Source: Lachnospiraceae bacterium
GTDB taxonomy: Bacteria; Bacillota_A; Clostridia; Lachnospirales; Lachnospiraceae
Length of the DNA: 5,196 nt
Direction of reading: 5' to 3'
Assembly (NCBI GenBank): GCA_017652545.1
Contig: JAGCAV010000189.1
Span: forward strand, 1-5,196
The position numbers were made by a program, and so were the translations under genes. Shown here piece by piece: positions 1 through 5,196 of this stretch. A model generated the notes under the pieces. The model was given only the letters and a program-made list of their open reading frames with translations, was not told the DNA's origin and did no database searches. Position 1 is the stretch's first letter. Each line of letters begins with the position of its first letter.

Positions 1-729
1 GCCTATCTGCCTTTGTGCCTGCTGCTGATCTGCGTTGTGGTCCTGGCGCTGCGGATGGGAAAGAAACAGACATCCTCGCGATATGACCGGGCGGAGAAAG
101 CGCAGGAGCGATCCGCCGGAGGAGGCGTGAAAGCATTATGGATCCTGGGCGTGATCCTGGTCTTAGGAGCCGGCGTTTTCATTTTTGCCGCCGTATTCTG
201 GAAGTTCATCTCTCCGATGCTGACAGGAAATTTCCAGGTTCAGGACGGGCAGGGGTATTCTGTCATCTGGCTGATCACACATCCGATGGAACTGATCTGC
301 AAATACTGGTATACATTCCAGCATTCAGGCGCCAATTACCTGAGAGGCCTGATGGGCGGCACGCTCTCCTGGCTTGACATCAATGTCAACCGCCTGTATC
401 CGATCATGTTCCTGGGAGGGACCATTCTGCTGTCCCACACGGAGGGAGACCGGTTCACCGGAGGGAAACTGGTGCGTACCGGTCTGCTTGTGAGCGGGAT
501 CCTGAGCATCCTGCTGGTCATGTTCTCCATGCTGGTGGCGTATACGTCTAAGGGATCGGCTTATATTTCCGGCGTGCAGGGGAGGTATTTTCTCTGCTTT
601 GCCATCGTTCTCTTCCTGGGATGTTCCACGGACATGATCTCGGTCTCAAAGGAGAATGCCTCAAAGACGGCAATGATCATGATGGTCGTGGAGGTCCTGA
701 CGGTGCTGAGTCTGATGGGCAAGGTATGA
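1..729 (+). CDS. DUF2142 family polytopic membrane protein, C-terminal part (5' end outside window)
   Basis: The frame is open from base 1 with no stop upstream, so the visible 242 residues are the C-terminal part of a longer protein; the TTG at 13 need not be the true start. Family signatures seen: THPMELICKYW (fragment residues 93-103), a GxTLSWLDINVN loop (120-130), and GVQGRYFL (191-198), the hallmark DUF2142 motif, here followed by Cys where Pro is usual. Hydrophobic segments lie near residues 2-18, 44-67, 131-145, 160-181, 196-209 and 222-240. A charged, probably cytoplasmic loop (20-43) separates the first two. Family members are large membrane proteins in surface-polysaccharide loci and resemble GT-C glycosyltransferases that use lipid-linked sugars; the exact reaction is not known from sequence. 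The gene ends 25 bases before the LtaS-like gene. Family call is firm, function is inferred. Confidence 0.87.
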   Translation, partial: AYLPLCLLLICVVVLALRMGKKQTSSRYDRAEKAQERSAGGGVKALWILGVILVLGAGVFIFAAVFWKFISPMLTGNFQVQDGQGYSVIWLITHPMELICKYWYTFQHSGANYLRGLMGGTLSWLDINVNRLYPIMFLGGTILLSHTEGDRFTGGKLVRTGLLVSGILSILLVMFSMLVAYTSKGSAYISGVQGRYFLCFAIVLFLGCSTDMISVSKENASKTAMIMMVVEVLTVLSLMGKV

Positions 730-745
730 CAGAAGCCGCCATAAC

Positions 746-754
746 AGGACAGGA
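746..754 (+). promoter_or_regulatory. Shine-Dalgarno for the LtaS-like gene, serving tandem ATGATG
   Basis: Two AGGA boxes occur in tandem: AGGA at 746-749 and AGGA at 751-754. The first sits 5 bases before ATG 755 and 8 bases before the in-frame ATG 758, so either Met could be used. The second box abuts ATG 755 and is too close to serve it. I annotate 755 as the start by convention; 758 would shorten the protein by one residue. Confidence 0.55.
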
Positions 755-2851
755 ATGATGAAACTGATCAGAATTATCAAAAATCATGCGCTCAGTATCC
801 TTTCCGTCTGTCTGACACTGGCTGTATTCCTCTCGGAATCCGACAGCCTCGGAATGCGTCAGGCGGCAGGAAGAATGCTTCCCCTGTCGGGAATGAGCCT
901 TATCATACTGGTGATCAACGGCATGCTGATCCGGATTGGTAAACCGTCATCCCGGAAAAGCGGAAAAAACGGCCTGGCACGCATCGCCATCGGAATCATC
1001 CTGTGGGCGGCGACGGCTCCGGTCATGCTTGTGATCACTCAGAAGATCATCCGCTACAAATGGGGGCTGCTTCCGGCATACTACCTGCCCAATCTGGTTC
1101 TTATCTGGCTGGCCCTGATACTGGTGACGCTTCTGATCGGCAGTTTCAGGGTGTCTGTGTTTGTATGTTCGCTCATCCTGACGCTGATCGTGCTGGTCAG
1201 CTTCTATGTGAATCAGTTCAGGGGAAAGCCGCTGACGGTCTTTGATGTTCTCGGGATCCGCACGGCAGCAGATGTGGCGTCCGGTTATGTGGTGCGCCTG
1301 AACGCCGAGATCGGAATGTGCCTGCAGGGGCTTCTGCTCTTTCTGACACTGCAGCTCAGGCTGCAGGGCCTTTCGCTTCCCCGTTCGTGGGCCGCAAGGG
1401 GGATCCGCGCTTTGTCAGCCTGTGCGTGCGCGGCTGTGACGGTCGTTTTCTGCGACAGGGTCCTGTGGACCGAGAAATGGATGCAGGCAGGGGATGATTA
1501 TACGCTGAATACCACCTATGCGGAAAAAGGCTTTTACCCGAAGTTCATTTCCGGGATCGGGTATCTGCATATCGAAAAGCCGGACGGGTATACGACCGGG
1601 AAGGTGGAGGAGATCGTCCGGCGCCTGGAGGAAGAAAAGCCGGAAAAAGCCGGGGAAGGAACAGTAACGCCCCGGAACATCATTGTGATCATGAATGAAA
1701 GCTTTGCGGATCCGGAGATGCTCGGGGAGGTGAAGACGGATCAGGAGATCCTCCCGAACCTGCATGCGCTTGAGAGCGGCGGCGGCACCTTTGTCCGGAA
1801 GGGCATTCTGCATGTGCCGGTATTCGGAGGCGGAACAGCCAATACCGAATATGAGGTGCTGACAGGGAACAGTATGCAGTTCCTGACGCCCAATGTTGTG
1901 TCATATGAAGCCTATTGCCATAATCCGGAATACGGGCTTGCCATGACGCTGCGGGACCAGGGATACACCACCGTCGCGATCCATCCGGGATGGGACAATG
2001 CCTGGAACCGGAAACAGGTATTCCCGATGATGGGTTTTGAACGGATCATTTTCAAAAAGGACTGGGAAGAAGACTATGATACGCTTCGCGGCAAGGTGAC
2101 GGATGAGGAAGCGTACCGTAAAACCGAACAGGTCTTTGAACAGAAAAGCGCGAATGAAAAGATGTTCGTGTTCTGCGTTACGATCCAGAACCATGGCGGC
2201 TACTCGGCGGAGACAGCGGACGGATACGAGCCGGACATCCATCTGGATTATGATGAGGCGTATCCGGAGACGGAACTGTACTTCTCGCTGCTCCGGGAAT
2301 CCGACAGGGCGTTTGCTGACCTGCTTGCCTATTTCAAAGAGGTAACGGAACCGACGATGATCGTCTTTTTCGGGGATCATCAGGTCGCGCCTGACGAAGA
2401 CCGGTTTTATTCGGAGGTCCTCTCCGGCGAGCTGATCCGGAAAGGGATCACCGATCCGGTGGAAGCAGCGCAGATGCGGTATATCATGCCGCTGGTGATC
2501 TGGACAAACTACGAAACAGACAGCATGATGGAAGGATCTTCAGACAGCGCGGCTATGGAGATAAGCTCCAACTATCTCGGAAGCTGTATCCTGCACATGG
2601 CGGGGCTGGAGACAGCGCCGTTCAACCGCCTTCTGCTGGATCTGAAAGAGATGTTTCCCGTCATCGGGCCGGGGGCGGACATGCTCCGGGACGGAACGTG
2701 GACAGCAGCGGACCAGGCCGGCATGACGGGGCAGAGCGCAGATACGCTGCTGTCGGATTACCGCATACTGCAGTATAACAATACGATCGACTGGCGCAAT
2801 AAGGTGACCGGCGCGTTTGCCGTCGGCCCGGAACGCGCGGAAGGACCATGA
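755..2851 (+). CDS. LTA synthase-like phosphoglycerol transferase (sulfatase-fold membrane enzyme)
   Basis: A complete 698-residue protein: an N-terminal membrane part, then an extracellular alkaline-phosphatase/sulfatase-fold domain. Hydrophobic segments lie near residues 11-28, 42-61, 74-96, 110-130, 132-152, 186-203 and 215-233, somewhat more than the five of S. aureus LtaS. The RGKPLTVFDVLGIRTA stretch (156-170) is typical of this family. The catalytic domain runs from about 307 to 625: VIMNESFADP gives metal ligand E315, GGGTANTEYE gives nucleophile T361, NAWNRKQ gives W417 and R419, QNHGGY gives H480, and FFGDHQV gives D541/H542. These match the LtaS Glu, Thr, Trp, Arg, His and Asp-His set, so the enzyme should be active. 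LtaS enzymes move glycerol-phosphate from phosphatidylglycerol to an acceptor using Mn2+. The context, sugar enzymes plus an acyltransferase, suggests the acceptor could be a polysaccharide, as for streptococcal GacH, rather than classical lipoteichoic acid; that is inference. The C-terminal YRILQYNNTIDW tail (669-680) is also seen in relatives. Confidence 0.93.
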   Translation: MMKLIRIIKNHALSILSVCLTLAVFLSESDSLGMRQAAGRMLPLSGMSLIILVINGMLIRIGKPSSRKSGKNGLARIAIGIILWAATAPVMLVITQKIIRYKWGLLPAYYLPNLVLIWLALILVTLLIGSFRVSVFVCSLILTLIVLVSFYVNQFRGKPLTVFDVLGIRTAADVASGYVVRLNAEIGMCLQGLLLFLTLQLRLQGLSLPRSWAARGIRALSACACAAVTVVFCDRVLWTEKWMQAGDDYTLNTTYAEKGFYPKFISGIGYLHIEKPDGYTTGKVEEIVRRLEEEKPEKAGEGTVTPRNIIVIMNESFADPEMLGEVKTDQEILPNLHALESGGGTFVRKGILHVPVFGGGTANTEYEVLTGNSMQFLTPNVVSYEAYCHNPEYGLAMTLRDQGYTTVAIHPGWDNAWNRKQVFPMMGFERIIFKKDWEEDYDTLRGKVTDEEAYRKTEQVFEQKSANEKMFVFCVTIQNHGGYSAETADGYEPDIHLDYDEAYPETELYFSLLRESDRAFADLLAYFKEVTEPTMIVFFGDHQVAPDEDRFYSEVLSGELIRKGITDPVEAAQMRYIMPLVIWTNYETDSMMEGSSDSAAMEISSNYLGSCILHMAGLETAPFNRLLLDLKEMFPVIGPGADMLRDGTWTAADQAGMTGQSADTLLSDYRILQYNNTIDWRNKVTGAFAVGPERAEGP

Positions 2852-2869
2852 TTTTCTGACTGCTCAGCA
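2839..2869 (+). other. Gene 2/gene 3 junction with three-codon mini-ORF and no usable SD for gene 3
   Basis: The stop of the LtaS-like gene (TGA 2849-2851) overlaps an ATG at 2848 as ATGA. That ATG opens a mini-ORF of Met-Ile-Phe ending in TGA at 2857-2859, ten bases before ATG 2870. The purine run GGAAGGA (2839-2845) is 24 bases from ATG 2870, too far to serve it, and the bases directly before 2870 hold no Shine-Dalgarno. Translation of the acyltransferase therefore probably depends on coupling or reinitiation after the upstream stop. The mini-ORF may be coincidental. Confidence 0.35.
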
Positions 2870-3907
2870 ATGATGAAACCAAAACACACAGATCTGTCAA
2901 TTGCAGAAAGTATCAGGAGCCGGAACCTGCAGGCGGTGCGTCTGGCCGCGGCGCTGGGCGTTTTGTGTACCCATGCGGTGGCGCTTTCCAGAGGGGACCT
3001 GACCCGGGAGTGGCTGGTCGTCCTGAGCAGGGGGCAGTTTACCTGCGGTTTCTTCTCTGTCAGCATCTTTTTTCTGATCAGCGGTTTTTTCGGGGCTGCA
3101 GGCGCGCTGAGGAATGCAGGCAGAAAGAACGGCGCAGGCGCTTTTTTAAAGAACCGGATCCTGAGAATGTGGCCTGCGCTGGCAGTTGTGACGCTGCTGT
3201 CCATGCTGCTGGGCCTGTTCTTTACCTCGCTGAGTCCGGGGGAATATCTGACAAGCCCCGTGACGTGGAAATTTCTCGGCAATTGTCTGTTCGTTCCCGT
3301 TCACGATCTTCCGGGTGTGTTTACGGGTCAGCCATACGGACAGACCGTCAACGGATCTTTGTGGACGCTGACGGTCGAGATCGCGTGCTGTCTGGGTTGT
3401 GCCTTCTGCCTGCAGGTACGCTTTCTGACCAAAAGAGGATTTTGCATATCAGTTCTGCCGGCAGCCGCGATGTTCCTGTTCCTTGCGTGGTGGGGAAAAA
3501 GGAACCCGCTGGTGTGGTCGGCTGCCTTTCCCTGTATCCTGTGCTTTTATACAGGGATGGCATTCTGGACGTTTCGTGATAGAATAGTGATGGATCTGCG
3601 GATCGCGCTTTGCTGTGTGCTTGTGCTGGCAGGGATGACGCTGGCCGGGAAAGGGCATATCGGGGCTTATTTGTCGCTTCCCTACCTGGTTTTTTATGTC
3701 GGATACGGGCTGCCGCAGGTACCGCCGGGAATCGCAGCATGCGGTGAACGGACCTATGAGATCTATCTGTGGGGATATCCGGTGCAGCAGGCCGTCGTCT
3801 ATATGTTCGGTGGCGGGACGATGGATCCCTTTGTCAACTTTGCGGTGGCTGTTCCGATCGTTGCCGTGCTGGCATATGCGACCGGCATGATGATCAGGAA
3901 GAGATAG
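2870..3907 (+). CDS. Acyltransferase-3 family membrane O-acyltransferase
   Basis: A complete 345-residue polytopic protein with about ten hydrophobic segments (near 21-39, 58-77, 101-119, 164-182, 190-208, 215-233, 244-259, 263-281, 296-312, 321-341). Family signatures: RLAAALGVLCTHA with H35 in the catalytic His position, FFLISGFF (67-74), KNRILRMWPAL (94-104), NGSLWTLTVE ending at E170, and ERTYEIYLWGYPVQQ (293-307). These are the conserved blocks of acyltransferase family 3, which moves acetyl or other acyl groups from acyl-CoA across the membrane onto surface sugars or peptidoglycan. Unlike OatA, there is no C-terminal SGNH domain, as in many O-antigen or polysaccharide acetylases. ATG 2870 and ATG 2873 are the only sensible starts, since the upstream gene's TGA is in the same frame seven codons earlier. 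No good Shine-Dalgarno precedes it. The acyl donor and acceptor are not visible from sequence; the locus suggests a surface glycopolymer. Confidence 0.9.
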   Translation: MMKPKHTDLSIAESIRSRNLQAVRLAAALGVLCTHAVALSRGDLTREWLVVLSRGQFTCGFFSVSIFFLISGFFGAAGALRNAGRKNGAGAFLKNRILRMWPALAVVTLLSMLLGLFFTSLSPGEYLTSPVTWKFLGNCLFVPVHDLPGVFTGQPYGQTVNGSLWTLTVEIACCLGCAFCLQVRFLTKRGFCISVLPAAAMFLFLAWWGKRNPLVWSAAFPCILCFYTGMAFWTFRDRIVMDLRIALCCVLVLAGMTLAGKGHIGAYLSLPYLVFYVGYGLPQVPPGIAACGERTYEIYLWGYPVQQAVVYMFGGGTMDPFVNFAVAVPIVAVLAYATGMMIRKR

Positions 3908-3920
3908 CGGATCAGGATCC

Positions 3921-3928
3921 GGAGAGGA
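3921..3928 (+). promoter_or_regulatory. Strong Shine-Dalgarno for the SDR gene
   Basis: GGAGAGGA lies 7 bases before ATG 3936, the best ribosome binding site in the window. It fixes the start, which is also supported by the Rossmann motif beginning at residue 6. Confidence 0.7.
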
Positions 3929-3935
3929 AAAAGCA

Positions 3936-4769
3936 ATGAAGGTAGTTGTGACCGGCGCAGCCGGCTATATGGGAAGACATGTCGTCAAGGAACTGCTGGC
4001 CAGAGGCCATGAGGTCGTCGCGGCGGATCTTCATTACAAAGAGGTGGACCGCAGGGCCGTCTTCTCGGAAGCTTCGATCTTTTCCGGAGACAAAGATATC
4101 TTCAGGCAGCTTGGCTCGCCGGATCTGTGCATCCATCTGGCCTGGCAGGACGGGTTTATTCACAACTCGTCCAAACACATGGAGAATCTCTCGGCGCACT
4201 TTGTGTTCATCAGGAACATGATCGAGGGCGGATGCAAAAACATCGCGGTCATGGGAACCATGCACGAGATCGGGCAATGGAACGGTGTGGTGGATGAAAA
4301 TACTCCCTGCAACCCGCTGTCCCAGTACGGGGTCGCCAAAAACGCCCTGCGCCAGTCCCTGATGCTGCTTGCGCAGAACACGGATGTGAACCTGTACTGG
4401 CTTCGAGCCTTCTACATTCTGGGAGATGATTCCCGCAACTGCTCTGTCTTCACGAAACTGCTGGAAGCGGCAGAGGACGGGCAGAAGACATTCCCGTTCA
4501 ACAGCGGGGAGGGCAGGTTCGATTTTATCCACATCAAGGAGCTGGCCAGGAGAATCGTCGCCGCGTCCACACAGACGGAATATACGGGGATCATCAATGT
4601 CTGCTCGGGAAAACCGGTTGCCCTGAAGGACCAGGTAGAGGCCTTTATCCGGGAAAAGGGGCTGGACATACAGCTTGAATACGGCGCGTTCCCGGAAAGA
4701 CCTTATGATTCGAAACTGATCTACGGAGACAGTACGATCATAGACAGGATAATGGAAAACGATCAATGA
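3936..4769 (+). CDS. NAD(P)-dependent epimerase/dehydratase-like extended SDR, probable nucleotide-sugar enzyme
   Basis: A complete 277-residue cytoplasmic protein. The N-terminal Rossmann motif TGAAGYMG (6-13, Gly7, Gly10, Gly13) binds the dinucleotide, and the acidic D31 after strand 2 favours NAD over NADP. The active site has YGVAK with Y131 and K135, and T108 in MGTMHEIG takes the place of the catalytic Ser/Thr; the common VYG that follows is replaced by EIG. RFDFIHIKELARRIV (194-208) is the usual F-hydrophobic-H-V/I segment ahead of the substrate-binding C-terminal part. At 277 residues it is shorter than typical 310-340-residue epimerases and nearer to 4-ketoreductases such as RmlD-type or dTDP-6-deoxy-sugar reductases. 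I cannot tell epimerase from reductase, nor name the sugar. Its position directly before a GT2 gene, with a 4-base overlap, suggests it supplies that enzyme's activated sugar. Confidence 0.88.
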   Translation: MKVVVTGAAGYMGRHVVKELLARGHEVVAADLHYKEVDRRAVFSEASIFSGDKDIFRQLGSPDLCIHLAWQDGFIHNSSKHMENLSAHFVFIRNMIEGGCKNIAVMGTMHEIGQWNGVVDENTPCNPLSQYGVAKNALRQSLMLLAQNTDVNLYWLRAFYILGDDSRNCSVFTKLLEAAEDGQKTFPFNSGEGRFDFIHIKELARRIVAASTQTEYTGIINVCSGKPVALKDQVEAFIREKGLDIQLEYGAFPERPYDSKLIYGDSTIIDRIMENDQ

Positions 4770-5196
4770 AAGAAAAACTTACAGCAGCGGATCTGACGAT
4801 CGTGATCTGTGCTTACAAAGAATGCGAAGAACTGGAAAGGTGCATACGGTCGATCCTGAGGCAGACGCAGAAAGCGGGGCTGATCATCTCAACGTCGACG
4901 CCGAATGACCATATATCCGGTCTTGCCGCCGCATACCATATTCCGGTATGTGTCAATCCGGAAGGCGGCCATGTCAGGGATTACACTTTTGCGCTCTCGC
5001 TTGTCCGGACAAAACTGGGCATGATCGCCCATCAGGATGATCTTCTGCATCCGCGGTTCGTGGAGGAATCGATCAGGGCCCTGAACAGGGCGTCTGACCC
5101 GATTCTGTCCTTTACGGATTATGCCGAGATGCACGACGACATCATCGACCGGAAACCATCCGCGCTGATCCGGATCAAACGGATCCTGGTCTGGCC
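4766..5196 (+). CDS. GT2 family glycosyltransferase, N-terminal part (3' end outside window)
   Basis: The frame is open from ATG 4766 to the end of the window, 143 codons plus two bases, so the gene is cut at its 3' end. The start overlaps the SDR stop as ATGA, a classic translational-coupling arrangement, with only a weak AGGA/GGA (4746-4749, 4754-4756) upstream. The N-terminus TIVICAYKECEELERCIRSI (11-30), followed by LRQT, is the first strand and helix of a GT-A fold. GMIAHQDDLLHPRFVEESI (85-103) holds the acidic nucleotide-sugar/metal motif (D91, D92), and FTDYAEM (116-122) follows as in related enzymes. In the visible part, NPEGGHVRDYTFALSLVRT (64-82) matches the usual link between strand 3 and the acidic motif. 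The enzyme would act at the cytoplasmic face, adding a sugar to a lipid-linked glycan. Donor, acceptor and linkage cannot be read from this fragment. Confidence 0.9.
   Translation, partial: MKEKLTAADLTIVICAYKECEELERCIRSILRQTQKAGLIISTSTPNDHISGLAAAYHIPVCVNPEGGHVRDYTFALSLVRTKLGMIAHQDDLLHPRFVEESIRALNRASDPILSFTDYAEMHDDIIDRKPSALIRIKRILVW

Noticed and set aside
1321..1368. Repeated CTGCAG words around 1322-1327, 1349-1354 and 1361-1366
   Set aside because: They encode Leu-Gln pairs in a Leu-rich membrane segment of the LtaS-like protein, so codon choice explains them.
1901..2380. A 159-codon minus-strand open frame inside the LtaS-like gene
   Set aside because: It lies opposite the catalytic domain with its conserved residues; no independent domain is seen.
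755..2880. Identical AATGATGAAAC at the starts of genes 2 and 3 (754-764 and 2869-2879)
   Set aside because: An 11-base match at two starts with Met-Met-Lys-type N-termini is easily a coincidence; flanking bases differ and only one site has an SD.
2758..3282. A 174-codon minus-strand open frame across the gene 2/gene 3 junction
   Set aside because: It lies opposite two genes with clear family motifs, has no recognisable motif and is low-complexity and Arg/Ser/Pro-rich, as expected of a shadow frame.
3912..4766. A 284-codon open frame on the minus strand, almost exactly opposite the SDR gene
   Set aside because: It mirrors the SDR codon by codon, its translation shows no recognisable domain, and the + strand has the SD, Rossmann and YxxxK motifs. 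GC-rich third positions often leave such antisense frames open.
4889..5134. An 81-codon minus-strand open frame opposite the right-edge GT2 fragment
   Set aside because: The + strand frame is open from 4766 to the edge and carries clear GT2 motifs, so the minus-strand frame is a shadow.
1..5196. Frequent GATC, especially GGATCC and CGGATC words
   Set aside because: Most fall in Ile, Asp and Pro codons of the five genes in line with the ATC/ATT preference; no spacing or clustering suggests an origin or a methylation-linked element.

Overview
This window is a densely packed stretch of one strand carrying five consecutive genes, all on the + strand. The first is cut by the left edge and the last by the right edge. 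Junctions are 25, 18, 28 and -4 bases, with no internal promoter or terminator that I can support, so the simplest reading is part of one long operon. The families point to a cell-surface polysaccharide or teichoic-acid-like glycopolymer locus. Protein style, moderate GC (mid-50s % by eye), purine-rich Shine-Dalgarno sites and an LtaS-type enzyme fit a Gram-positive Firmicute, most plausibly a gut-type Clostridia/Lachnospiraceae member. The taxonomic guess is inference.

Layout: (1) 1-729, C-terminal part of a DUF2142-family polytopic membrane protein, probably a lipid-linked-sugar glycosyltransferase of the GT-C type or a related factor. (2) 755-2851, a complete LTA-synthase-like (sulfatase-fold) membrane phosphoglycerol transferase with all expected catalytic and metal-binding residues. 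(3) 2870-3907, a complete acyltransferase-3 family membrane protein without an SGNH domain. (4) 3936-4769, an extended short-chain dehydrogenase/reductase that probably acts on a nucleotide sugar. (5) 4766-5196, the N-terminal part of a GT2 glycosyltransferase that overlaps gene 4 by ATGA and runs off the right edge.

A plausible combined role, by inference: the SDR makes or finishes an activated sugar, the GT2 and DUF2142 proteins add sugars on either face of the membrane, the LtaS-like enzyme adds glycerol-phosphate outside the cell, and the acyltransferase acylates the product. I see no mobile elements, CRISPR, RNA genes or defence genes, and no evidence for a radically new system. The points worth a second look are the possible glycerol-phosphate plus acyl decoration module, the odd gene 2/gene 3 junction (no Shine-Dalgarno, same frame, three-codon mini-ORF), and the unassigned substrate of the SDR.
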